A stretch of DNA of 64,000 nucleotides. Origin: UBA5078 sp040384465 (GTDB lineage Bacteria; Pseudomonadota; Gammaproteobacteria; Pseudomonadales; Pseudohongiellaceae). Position 1 is the first letter of the stretch, and every line of letters begins with the position of its first letter. Location: the NCBI GenBank assembly GCA_040384465.1, contig JAZKJF010000005.1, positions 62,001 through 126,000 of the forward strand. Reading direction: 5' to 3'. The notes under the pieces are model-generated. The model was given only the letters and a program-made list of their open reading frames with translations. It had not been told where the DNA came from and searched no databases. This document shows, one piece after another, positions 16,168 through 24,609 of this stretch. The position numbers and the translations under genes were made by a program.

Positions 16168-18624
16168 CTACTCGTAGCGCAACGCGAGTACTGGATTAGA
16201 CTGCGCGGTCTTCAATGACTGCAAGGCCATCGTGACAAACGCCACAGTGATTGCGATCAAGCTCGCCACCACAAACAACATCAGATTCGGCCCGAGCAGT
16301 TCGATCCGGTAGTAAAACCCTTGCAGCCATAGATTGACCACCCAGAAAGCGAGCACCGAGGCCACCACCGCTGCGCTGGCTACCAGGGCAAGAATGTTCC
16401 TGAACAGCAGCAGAATGATGCTGATGGTGGAGGCCCCCAACACTTTGCGAACACCAATTTCTCTGGTGCGCTGCGCCGTATTGAAAGCGGACAAACCAAA
16501 CAACCCCAGACACGAGATGAAGATGCACAGCGCGGCGAAGATACCGATCAACTGCATCAAACGCTGCTCTGATCCATAGAGTTGATTGAGAGTCGTCTCC
16601 AGAAAAGTGAATTCGAAAGGATGTGCTGGATCGAAAGTTGCCCAGCGTTGTTCGAGAGTGCCAATGACACTCTGCAGGGAGTCCTGACTGACATTCAGCA
16701 CCAGTTGCTCGGAATAGGTACCCCGATTGGTTTGATCCATGGTCGCCAGATTCGGCACGAAATAGGCCATGATTACCGGGACGACCTCATGCTGCAGGCC
16801 CTCAAAGTGGAAGTCCTCAACGACACCGACAACTTCCATGGGTTGCGCTACCGGCCCAAGTTGCTGGAAGCGTTTGCCGATAGGATTTTCCCAGCCCATC
16901 GCTCGCACCAGTGCTTGATTCACCAGCACGGTCTTGCCGGGGTCTGTCTCGCGATTCTCATCGAAGTCACGCCCTTCCAACAGATTCATGTCGAGCACGT
17001 TGATCAATCCCGGTCGAAAATTCAGCAGGCTGAAAGTTTGCTGCTGCATCACACCGTCATTGTCTTCCACGTTGATCGCACTCAGTCCCGCCTGTTGTCC
17101 CGGCACGTGCTGGGTTCTGGCAACGCTCAGGACACCTGGCACCTGACGTAACTCATTCATGAGTGCGGGCAGGCGCTCAACTTGATCTGCTCCCGCCACT
17201 CGCAGCACGAGTCGGTTTTCCTTGCCGAATCCCAGGGCCTTGCTTTGCACATAATTCATCTGGGTCAGCATCAACAACGTGCTGGCGATGACGGCGACCG
17301 AGATGACGAATTGCAGCATCACCAGCCCCTGCCGAATCGTCTTGCCGCCGCGTCCGGTGCCTTGTGCCCCTCGGAAGGCCGCGATCGGCGGAATGGTCGA
17401 CAAATAGAATGCGGGGTAGAGACCTGACAGTATCCCGATCAGTATGCTTCCCAGTAGTAATGCACTAATCACTCCCGGGGCAAACAGCGTCGCCACTGAT
17501 AGTGGAGCATCCAGCAATACGTTCAAACTGGTGAAGTTGATGACGGCCCACGCGATCAGCAGTGCCAGCAAAAGTGAAATGACGGAGTAGAGCACCGACT
17601 CCCCGGTGAACTGTCCAATCAGTTGTCCTCTGGTTGCACCGAGCACCTTGCGCATACCCACTTCCTTGGCGCGCCGCGTCGAACGCGCAGTGGCCAGGTT
17701 CATGTAGTTGATGCACGCCACGCTGAGCACGAAGACGGCGATGGCGGCGAATGCAAACACATAGAAGAGATTGCCACGCGGACGGTCGTAGGTGGTCGTC
17801 GAATTCAGGTGCACGCTACTGATGGGTTCCAGAAAGAAGCGCACGACGGCATTGATATTCATCGTCCGCGCCATCTCAGCCATGTTGTTTTCGAAGAAAC
17901 TGTTGGAGATGGTGTCGAAGGTACTCGCGTCGTAGCCCTCACGCATCAGGACATAAGTGTAAGCACCGATATTCCAGAGTGATTGTCTGCGTGCGACACC
18001 CTGAGGCTGGGCGATGCGATTGTAGGAGAGCAGAGCGTCATACTTCATGTGGGAATTCGCGGGCAAATCCGCGAACACCAGGTCGATGCGATAGGTGCTG
18101 ATATCGGTCAGGATGGTTTCACCCAGTGGATTTCTATCACCGAAGTAGCGACGCGCGAAGGATTCGCTGACGGCCATGCTGGTCGGGTCGATCAGGGCCG
18201 TGTCGATGTCCCCATAGAGCACATCGTGGCCAAGAATTTTCAGGATGCTGTTGTCGGCGGAGTAGAGGTCCTCCCAGTAGAAGCCCTGATTATCGGTCGT
18301 GCGCAACAGGTAGCGGGGGGAAGGCATGGTCTGCAGACGGCCCGCCAATTCCACCTCGGGATACTGCTCCTGCAGCAGCGGCGCCAGCTGCGTCGAGGTG
18401 ACGGCGGCGTAGTCCACATTACCGTTCAGTCCGAACTCGTTAACGATACGGAAGACACGTTCGTTGTTGGGGTGATGACGGTCATAGGTCAGTTCGTGTG
18501 TCAGGTACAAGCCCAGAATCATGCAGCAGGCGATGCCGATGGAGAGTCCGGCGATGTTGATCAGACTGTAAGATTTTTCGCGCAGCAGCGTACGCAATCC
18601 GATATTGAAATAGTGGCTAAACAT
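16168..18624 (-). CDS. MacB-like ABC transporter permease (two FtsX domains)
   Basis: The 818-residue protein begins with MFSHYFNIGLRTLLREKS and a first membrane segment, then a large periplasmic MacB-type domain (about residues 45-270). A first FtsX block of three membrane segments (VFAFAAIAVFVLSVACINYM, with RSTRRAKEVGMRKVLGATRG) follows, then a further segment, a second periplasmic domain, and a final FtsX block (REIGVRKVLGASTISIILLL). This eight-helix, duplicated form is common for peptide/lipid exporter permeases without a fused ATPase. It overlaps the stop of the ATPase gene by eight bases and is followed by the adaptor gene. The cargo is unknown. Confidence 0.88.
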   Translation of the reverse strand: MFSHYFNIGLRTLLREKSYSLINIAGLSIGIACCMILGLYLTHELTYDRHHPNNERVFRIVNEFGLNGNVDYAAVTSTQLAPLLQEQYPEVELAGRLQTMPSPRYLLRTTDNQGFYWEDLYSADNSILKILGHDVLYGDIDTALIDPTSMAVSESFARRYFGDRNPLGETILTDISTYRIDLVFADLPANSHMKYDALLSYNRIAQPQGVARRQSLWNIGAYTYVLMREGYDASTFDTISNSFFENNMAEMARTMNINAVVRFFLEPISSVHLNSTTTYDRPRGNLFYVFAFAAIAVFVLSVACINYMNLATARSTRRAKEVGMRKVLGATRGQLIGQFTGESVLYSVISLLLALLIAWAVINFTSLNVLLDAPLSVATLFAPGVISALLLGSILIGILSGLYPAFYLSTIPPIAAFRGAQGTGRGGKTIRQGLVMLQFVISVAVIASTLLMLTQMNYVQSKALGFGKENRLVLRVAGADQVERLPALMNELRQVPGVLSVARTQHVPGQQAGLSAINVEDNDGVMQQQTFSLLNFRPGLINVLDMNLLEGRDFDENRETDPGKTVLVNQALVRAMGWENPIGKRFQQLGPVAQPMEVVGVVEDFHFEGLQHEVVPVIMAYFVPNLATMDQTNRGTYSEQLVLNVSQDSLQSVIGTLEQRWATFDPAHPFEFTFLETTLNQLYGSEQRLMQLIGIFAALCIFISCLGLFGLSAFNTAQRTREIGVRKVLGASTISIILLLFRNILALVASAAVVASVLAFWVVNLWLQGFYYRIELLGPNLMLFVVASLIAITVAFVTMALQSLKTAQSNPVLALRYE

Positions 18625-19321
18625 AGGAAGCTTCCCTTCTTTCCGTGCCGTTGTGTTCCATCACCACGTGTCCATCCAGCATACGGATGATGCGTTTGCC
18701 GACCGCTGCATGTTCCGGGGAGTGTGTCACCATGACGATGGTGGTGCCTTCGCTGTTGAGTTGCAGCAGCATCTTCATCACTTCGTCGCCGTGTTCACTG
18801 TCCAGATTACCGGTAGGTTCGTCCGCGAGGATGAGCTTGGGTTGGTTGACCAGTGCACGCGCTACGGCGACTCGCTGTTGTTGTCCGCCTGAGAGCTGTT
18901 GCGGAAAGTGTTTCATCCGGTGGCTCATGTTCATCTTCTCGATGACTGCTTCTACTCGCCGCTTGCGTTCGCTTGCTGGAGTGTTGGTATAGATTAGAGG
19001 CAGTTCAACATTCTCATACACACTGAGTTCGTCGATGAGATTGAAGCTCTGGAAAATGAAGCCGATGTTTTCCTTGCGCAGAGCGGCGCGTTGACGTTCG
19101 TTATATCTGGCGATGTCTTCGCCGAGGAAGAAGAAACTGCCCCTGTCGGGATTGTCGATCAGACCGATGATGTTCAGTAGTGTGGACTTGCCGCAGCCCG
19201 AGGGGCCCATGATGGAGACGAACTCCCTTTCTGATACTTCGATGTTGATACCGTCCAGTGCGGTGGTTTCAACCTCCTCTGTTCTAAAACGCTTCACCAT
19301 GTCTACTGTTTTTATGATCAT
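18617..19321 (-). CDS. MacB/LolD-type ABC transporter ATPase
   Basis: The start at 19321 has GGAGACAGGGAC upstream. A longer frame begins at 19399 without support. The 234-residue protein has Walker A GPSGCGKSTL, Q-loop FIFQSFNLIDELSVYENVEL, signature LSGGQQQRVAVARA and Walker B LILADEPTGNLD, followed by the VTHSPEHA switch. These are the features of the LolD/MacB/FtsE group that powers mechanotransmission permeases. It is the first gene of the ATPase-permease-adaptor operon, with overlapping gene ends indicating coupled translation. Confidence 0.93.
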   Translation of the reverse strand: MIIKTVDMVKRFRTEEVETTALDGINIEVSEREFVSIMGPSGCGKSTLLNIIGLIDNPDRGSFFFLGEDIARYNERQRAALRKENIGFIFQSFNLIDELSVYENVELPLIYTNTPASERKRRVEAVIEKMNMSHRMKHFPQQLSGGQQQRVAVARALVNQPKLILADEPTGNLDSEHGDEVMKMLLQLNSEGTTIVMVTHSPEHAAVGKRIIRMLDGHVVMEHNGTERREASYV

Positions 19322-19685
19322 GTCCCTGTCTCCGATGTGGTTGGCCAGCAGTTTTGGCACAAATGGTTCCGATGCAGTGCTTCGACGACTGCTTGCCAAA
19401 GAAAGTTTCAGAATTTGCGCACATGCTGGGTTAGCAATCGGTATGCCAGTATTTTTTTCTTTACTAAACAGTAGGTTGCTGGTTTTTCAGGAAAGAGGGT
19501 TGAGGGATTTTGCTAATAAGTGGTGAGCAGGAAGTGATGTTCGCTGAAAACGGTTGACTCCCGTGACCTTGCGTCAACGGGAGCCAAAACCGGAGGGTTT
19601 TCCATCGAATAAGACGATTTAACCCAATTTTTGAATATACAACTCTATTGCTGTCAATAGCTTGCGTGGGTCTGACCCGCGCGGA
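19322..19685. other. Gene-free interval before the ABC exporter operon
   Basis: The 364-base stretch must hold the promoter of the minus-strand ATPase gene, but I could not fix clear -35/-10 boxes. An imperfect hairpin (CTCCCGT ... ACGGGAG, near 19558-19584) lies in its middle. Copy 2 of the GGGTCTGACCC palindrome ends it, next to the hydrolase stop at 19686. No credible small gene was seen. Confidence 0.5.
19664..19682 (-). repeat. GGGTCTGACCC palindromic repeat, copy 2
   Basis: GCGTGGGTC, one base, then GACCCGCGC. It differs from copy 1 (14862) at one stem position and, like it, lies within 20 bases of the 3' end of a minus-strand gene. The tail on the minus strand is only weakly T-rich. 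Confidence 0.65.
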
Positions 19686-20705
19686 TCAGCTCTCGGCTTC
19701 CAGGAAGCGCAGGATTTCAGGGTTGAGCTGGTCGGGGATTTCCAGATGCGGGTTATGGGCGGCATCTGGGAGCATGATCAGCTCGCCATTCGGCAGCAAG
19801 TCCACTGCACGGCGTGCGGTTTCTGGGTAGTTGGGGCCATCCAGTGCACCGCCGATCAGCAGGGCTGGCACGGTGATATCGGGCCAGTAGGCATCCACTG
19901 GTTGGGCGGTCAGGCTGCTGTTCATGGTTCTCACCAGGTTGAGACGGTGGAACTCGCTGCTCAGCGCCTGGCCGTAGCGAATCCGCACGTGTTCCATGTA
20001 CTCGGGCTTCCAGTTGGCGATGCGATTCTGCTCCAGACGCAGGTTGGACTCGTAATGTGCCTGCAGATCCGGCTCGGCGGCACCGCCACTCGGTTCAGTC
20101 CAGGGGCGACCACGGTCTGAGTCGTTGAGCGCGATCGGATTCACCATGACCAGATGGGTGACTTTGTCCGGGTAGATGTGGGCGAAGTTGCTGGCGAGTC
20201 GTCCGCCGAGCGAGTGTCCCGCAATCACGATCTGTTCAATCCCGAGGTGCTCGATGATGGCATTGACGTTGGAGGCGTGCAGGTTGACATCATAAGGAAT
20301 GATTGGCTTGGACGACTTGCCCCAGCCCAGACGGTCGATGGCAATGGCTCTGTAGCCCGCTTCGGTCAATGCGTTAATGGTGTGCTCCCAATACCAGCCG
20401 TAGTAGCTGGCGCCGTGTAGGAGGACGACAGTGCGGCCATTGGCAGGTCCTGTGGGCGCCACATCCATGTAGGCGATGCGAACGTCCTGACCATAGAGAT
20501 TGCGGTGCAGGAAACTTACCGGAAAGGGGTAGGCGATTTCTTCCAGATTGATGGAGACCGGACCCCAGTCTGCCGGCGGTGTGGCTGGGGGCGTAGATTG
20601 TGCAAATGCGTCTGTTCCCAGCACGAGTGAGAGCGCGGCAAAAGCAGCAAGCTTTTTGATTTTTATGAAGTTGTTAGACGAGCTTTTAGACGAAGGAGTA
20701 GGCAT
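19686..20705 (-). CDS. Exported alpha/beta hydrolase
   Basis: The start at 20705 (CAGGATG upstream) yields 339 residues with a signal peptide whose basic start (FIKIKKL) leads to AAFAALSLVLGTDAFAQ. The fold markers are clear: oxyanion loop VVLLHGASYYGWYW, VDRLGWGKS-like strand (IAIDRLGWGKSSKP), nucleophile elbow IAGHSLGGRLASNFA with Ser in GHSLG, and a late HNPHLEIPDQ supplying the catalytic His. It resembles the 2-hydroxymuconate-semialdehyde hydrolase / haloperoxidase-like group. The substrate is unknown. A short tandem repeat lies upstream. Confidence 0.88.
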   Translation of the reverse strand: MPTPSSKSSSNNFIKIKKLAAFAALSLVLGTDAFAQSTPPATPPADWGPVSINLEEIAYPFPVSFLHRNLYGQDVRIAYMDVAPTGPANGRTVVLLHGASYYGWYWEHTINALTEAGYRAIAIDRLGWGKSSKPIIPYDVNLHASNVNAIIEHLGIEQIVIAGHSLGGRLASNFAHIYPDKVTHLVMVNPIALNDSDRGRPWTEPSGGAAEPDLQAHYESNLRLEQNRIANWKPEYMEHVRIRYGQALSSEFHRLNLVRTMNSSLTAQPVDAYWPDITVPALLIGGALDGPNYPETARRAVDLLPNGELIMLPDAAHNPHLEIPDQLNPEILRFLEAES

Positions 20706-20811
20706 CGGTGCATCCTGATTATGGTTATTTGAAAACGCCGTGTCGTCGCTGTCACGGAGTTTCCGGACGGGAGCTGACCACCGCATTCGCACACACTGAC
20801 CGCCCTCATGG

Positions 20812-20867
20812 CCACAATCTTACAACCACGATCTTGCAGCCATGATCTTGCAGCCAGGATCTTACAG
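20812..20867. repeat. 14-base tandem repeat, four units
   Basis: Four head-to-tail units at 20812, 20826, 20840 and 20854 read CCA(C/T/G)(A/G)ATCTT(A/G)CA(A/G), each exactly 14 bases. The array fills the gap between the hydrolase's upstream region and the stop of the AraC gene at 20876. It does not encode anything recognised. Confidence 0.85.
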
Positions 20868-20875
20868 AGAAGTGG

Positions 20876-21760
20876 CTATCGCAACGGGAGGTAGACGTCG
20901 GTGATCATCTCCTCGGGCTTGATGTGCGGGCCGACATTAACGTAATGGAAGAAAATGGGATAGTCCCGCAGCTCCTCCCCGCTGGTCGGCAGCCACTCAC
21001 TGTAGAGCCAGCGCGCTGGCGTCACATCGTGCCGTGACCCCAGGTGGCGGACGCGGGCGCAGCGCCCTGCGGGGATCACCTTGTTGACCACGCCTTGCGG
21101 ATTCGGCGCTACCGGGGCTGGCACCGAGAGCGCGATGTCCAGACGATAGTCTTCCGGCGGAGTCGTGTCGGGATCGTTGTAATGGATGCCATAGGTGTTG
21201 CCAATTCCCGGCCGCATGCCATTCGCCTGCCGCCACTCAATGAATTTCAGCGTGGTGTTGTAGGTCAGTTGTTCCGGGCCGTGATGTTCGAGAGCAGCAA
21301 TCAGCGTCTCCGGGAAGTTCACGATTTCGACAGGTGGTGGGTTGTTCACGGGGTCAGTCATGGCAATGTGCTCCTTTGGTCTCTTGACGATGGCACCCGT
21401 TTGCCAGGGCTGCCACTGCGGGTTTTTACGAAAAGCCCCCGGAGTCTGTCCGTGTGCCTTTCTGAAAGCCCTCGTAAAGGATTCCGCGTTCATGAATCCG
21501 GCCGCAAACGCGATGTCGGTAATACTGCGCGCACGGTCGAATACCAGTTGCATGGACGCTCGCTGCAGTCGCAGCAGTTGTACCAGCCGATACACGGAAA
21601 TTCCGGTATACGAGGAAAACTGTCGATGGAAATGGAAGGAAGAGAAATGGGCAAGCTCACTCAAGCGGGCAACGTCCAGATCGTCGTCCAGATGACGGCG
21701 GATATGGTCGATCACTTTGTTGATGCGTTGCGCGTAGCGGGCTTTTTGCTTTTGACTCAT
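20876..21760 (-). CDS. AraC family regulator with GyrI-like effector domain
   Basis: GAGGAAAAGA before the ATG at 21760 decides the start and gives 294 residues. The N-terminal AraC DNA-binding domain (about residues 10-110) shows both helix-turn-helix units: LSELAHFSSFHFHRQFSSYTG, then ITDIAFAAGFMNAESFTRAF and the terminal AHGQTPGAFRK. The C-terminal half (about 140-290) is a GyrI-like/effector-binding domain, starting VEIVNFPETLIAALEHHGPE and ending FFHYVNVGPHIKPEEMITDVYLPL. Such proteins (Rob/SoxS-like fused to GyrI folds) sense small lipophilic ligands. It is divergent from the large MacB-like permease at 22075, its possible target. Confidence 0.9.
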   Translation of the reverse strand: MSQKQKARYAQRINKVIDHIRRHLDDDLDVARLSELAHFSSFHFHRQFSSYTGISVYRLVQLLRLQRASMQLVFDRARSITDIAFAAGFMNAESFTRAFRKAHGQTPGAFRKNPQWQPWQTGAIVKRPKEHIAMTDPVNNPPPVEIVNFPETLIAALEHHGPEQLTYNTTLKFIEWRQANGMRPGIGNTYGIHYNDPDTTPPEDYRLDIALSVPAPVAPNPQGVVNKVIPAGRCARVRHLGSRHDVTPARWLYSEWLPTSGEELRDYPIFFHYVNVGPHIKPEEMITDVYLPLR

Positions 21761-21971
21761 TCTTTTCCTCGACGGTGCCCATGGTAGTGACACTCTGTCT
21801 CCGGCGCCTGACCGATCCTGCGGAGTTTACTCCTCTTCAAGCGCTGGATAAGCTGTTGTCCTGTTCCATAGCGCATTTCGTCACTACCGCAAGCAGTTAG
21901 CGAATACCACCACTCCTGCTCGCTGTTGTTTTATTAAGCTATTGTAATTACTGTATTTTTTTTGTGGCCCG

Positions 21972-22056
21972 AACTTTGCTCCAGCCCCTGCGGTTAGCAA
22001 AGTTTGGTGCTGCTCGTCCTGGTGGCGTAATCTGCCATGCGAGCAGCATCTTTTTT
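21972..22056 (+). promoter_or_regulatory. Attenuator-like leader of the second MacB-like permease
   Basis: Two hairpins follow each other just before the gene. AACTTTGCT (21972-21980) pairs with AGCAAAGTT (21996-22004). GCTGCTCG (22009-22016) pairs with CGAGCAGC (22040-22047), followed by ATC and six T. The second hairpin is a textbook rho-independent terminator, yet it lies 19 bases upstream of the start codon. A plus-strand gene that it could terminate is absent, as the AraC gene points away. No known riboswitch class was recognised. Confidence 0.55.
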
Positions 22057-22074
22057 CGAACAAGAGCAATAACA

Positions 22075-24573
22075 ATGCCGCGAACCCAATCTCCGAATCT
22101 TGCCCTGCTGCAATCCTGTCTTCTGATGGCCTGGCGCAATCTGCTGTCCCGCCCGTTACTCTCCCTGATCAATATTGTCGGCCTTGCGCTGGGGCTTGCT
22201 TGTGTTCTGCTGATCGCTCTGTTCGTGCGCAGCGAGACGGGTTACGACACGCAGTGGACCAGCGCTGACAGAACCTGGCGGGTGATGCGCAGCTTTAACC
22301 CACCCGGTGGATCACCGCCCCTGTATCTGGCGACCAATGCGCCACCGGTCGGGCCATTGCTGCAAAGGGACTTTCCGCAGTTCGAGCATGTCGTGCGGCT
22401 GATGGACAATACGCCTGTGGTGTCTCTGCCCGACGGGACACAGAGCTGGTACGAACCCGGTGTCTACTTCGCCGATCCGGACGTGTTTGCCGTCTTCGAC
22501 ATCCCGCTGTTGCAGGGCAATCCGGAGGAGCTGCTTTCCGGGCCGTCTCAACTCGTCATCAATGAATCACTGGCTCAGAAATATTTTGGCAATGACCCAG
22601 CCGTCGGACAAACGCTGCTGCTCAACGGGCAGATTCCAGTACGTGTGACGGGTGTGATGGCCGACCTGCCGGAGAACACGCATCTTGATGCGAATGCCTT
22701 TGTCTCGATGCAGACTGCCGAGACCATCCTTGGTGCACGCATGCAGAACTGGGGGTTCAACAATTTTCATACTTATGTGGTGACGGAGCCCGGCTATGAC
22801 ATCGCTGACTTCGAGGCACAGATTCCCGATTTCCTGCGTCGTCATGTGGGGGAAGACGCGACGTCGTATACCGATTTTTCCGTGATCAGGCTGACCGACA
22901 TTCATCTGAACTCGCGCCGTGACAACGAGCTGCAAGCCAATGGCAATGGGGTTACCGTGCTCACCTTCAGCGCTATCGCTGTGTTCATTCTGCTGATCGC
23001 CTGTTTCAACTTCATGAATCTGTCTACCGCCACCTCCATGTCGCGTGCACGTGAAGTCGGCATGCGCAAGGTGTGTGGTGCCAGTCGCGGTCAGATTGCG
23101 GCGCAGTTTCTGTTGGAGTCGGTGGTCACGGCGCTGATCGCCATCGTGCTCGCAGCCGTGTTGCTGCAGGTCGCGCTGCCATCGTTCAACGCGCTGCTCG
23201 ACAAAAACATGCAGCTCAACTATCTGCAGACGCCACTTGCTCTGCCCGCACTGCTCGGTCTTGCCAGCGTGGTAGGCGTAGTAGCGGGCAGCTACCCGGC
23301 TTTTTTCCTCTCATCGTTTCCCGCAGTGAGTATTCTCAAAGGCAATCTGACGCGGGGTGCCGGAGGCGTGCGGTTGCGCAAGGCGCTGGTGATTCTGCAG
23401 TTCGCGATCTCCATCGCGCTGGTGATCGCCTCGGGTATCGCTATGTCACAACTGCGCTATGCACAGAACCTCGATCTCGGATTCGATCGTGAACAGGTGC
23501 TGATCTATCGCGGCTCATCGCAAAGTGGCCTGGGAGCTTCCTACGAGACCATGAAGCAGGAGCTGCTGCGGCATCCCGAGATTGTGTCAGTGACGGCGGC
23601 GAATCTGCTTCCTGGGGATCAGAACACCAACGCCAACGGTATTCGCTTCGAAGGCGGCGGACCCGACATGATGGGCCTGGGATATCTCAACGTGGACCAC
23701 GATTTCTTCGAGACCTTCGGCATTCGCATGCTCAGTGGTCGCACCTTCTCGCGTGAATACGGCACAGATTTATTAGTGGAGCCCACAGCAGAGAATCCGC
23801 AGGGCAGTGCCGGATTCATTCTCAACGAGCTGGCTGCGCGGCAACTCGGCTGGACGGCACAGAGCGCACCGGGGAAGTGGTTCGAGAGTATCTGGGATCA
23901 GGAGGCTACCCGACTGGTGCGCGGCAATATCATTGGCGTCGTCGACAACATTCACTTCTCGTCGTTACGCGAGGAGGTGAAACCGGTGTACTACCGTCTG
24001 ATGAATCACAACAGCGCGGTGTCGTCTTTTCCTAATCTTCGTCACATGGCCATTCGTGTCACCGGGAACAACATGACGCAGACGCTGGCGTTTGTGAGTG
24101 AGACCTGGAATCGCTTCCTGCCGGGCGTGCCGATTCAGCAATCCTTTCTCGACGCCGACTTCGCTGCTCTCTACGAGACAGAACGGAGGCAGGGGCAACT
24201 GTTCGCCGGATTTGCCGTGCTCGCTGTCGCCATCGCGGTAATGGGCTTGTTCGGTCTGGCGTCGAGCCTGACAAGGCAGCGCACCCGCGAGATCGGCATT
24301 CGCAAAGTGTTGGGGAGTTCCACCGCACAGCTCGTGACATTGCTGACGCGCGACTTCGTCACTCTGGTGCTGCTGGCCAATGCTCTGGCCTGGCCGCTGG
24401 CGTGGTATTTCATGAATGGCTGGCTGGAGAATTTCGCCTACCGCGTGGCCATCAACCCCGCGATCTTCCTGTTGGCCGGGCTGCTGACAACTACTGTGGC
24501 CGCCTTGACAGTCGGTCTGCTGGTGACCCGCACGGCGAGCGCCAACCCGGTCTTGTCGCTGCGCCACGAATGA
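22075..24573 (+). CDS. MacB-like ABC transporter permease (two FtsX domains), stand-alone
   Basis: The start at 22075 gives an 832-residue protein. The open frame extends to a GTG at 21964, but that stretch contains the terminator-like leader. The ribosome binding site is weak. The layout equals that of the permease at 16168: first membrane segment (LLSLINIVGLALGLACVLLI), periplasmic MacB domain, FtsX block with SMSRAREVGMRKVCGASRGQ, second periplasmic domain, and final block RTREIGIRKVLGSSTAQLVT. No ATPase or adaptor accompanies it, so it may use the ATPase of the 14.9-19.3 kb operon. It is divergent from an AraC-GyrI regulator. The cargo is unknown. Confidence 0.85.
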   Translation: MPRTQSPNLALLQSCLLMAWRNLLSRPLLSLINIVGLALGLACVLLIALFVRSETGYDTQWTSADRTWRVMRSFNPPGGSPPLYLATNAPPVGPLLQRDFPQFEHVVRLMDNTPVVSLPDGTQSWYEPGVYFADPDVFAVFDIPLLQGNPEELLSGPSQLVINESLAQKYFGNDPAVGQTLLLNGQIPVRVTGVMADLPENTHLDANAFVSMQTAETILGARMQNWGFNNFHTYVVTEPGYDIADFEAQIPDFLRRHVGEDATSYTDFSVIRLTDIHLNSRRDNELQANGNGVTVLTFSAIAVFILLIACFNFMNLSTATSMSRAREVGMRKVCGASRGQIAAQFLLESVVTALIAIVLAAVLLQVALPSFNALLDKNMQLNYLQTPLALPALLGLASVVGVVAGSYPAFFLSSFPAVSILKGNLTRGAGGVRLRKALVILQFAISIALVIASGIAMSQLRYAQNLDLGFDREQVLIYRGSSQSGLGASYETMKQELLRHPEIVSVTAANLLPGDQNTNANGIRFEGGGPDMMGLGYLNVDHDFFETFGIRMLSGRTFSREYGTDLLVEPTAENPQGSAGFILNELAARQLGWTAQSAPGKWFESIWDQEATRLVRGNIIGVVDNIHFSSLREEVKPVYYRLMNHNSAVSSFPNLRHMAIRVTGNNMTQTLAFVSETWNRFLPGVPIQQSFLDADFAALYETERRQGQLFAGFAVLAVAIAVMGLFGLASSLTRQRTREIGIRKVLGSSTAQLVTLLTRDFVTLVLLANALAWPLAWYFMNGWLENFAYRVAINPAIFLLAGLLTTTVAALTVGLLVTRTASANPVLSLRHE

Positions 24574-24609
24574 GCCATGATGCGGGAAGTTGATTCACAG
24601 GAGACAATA

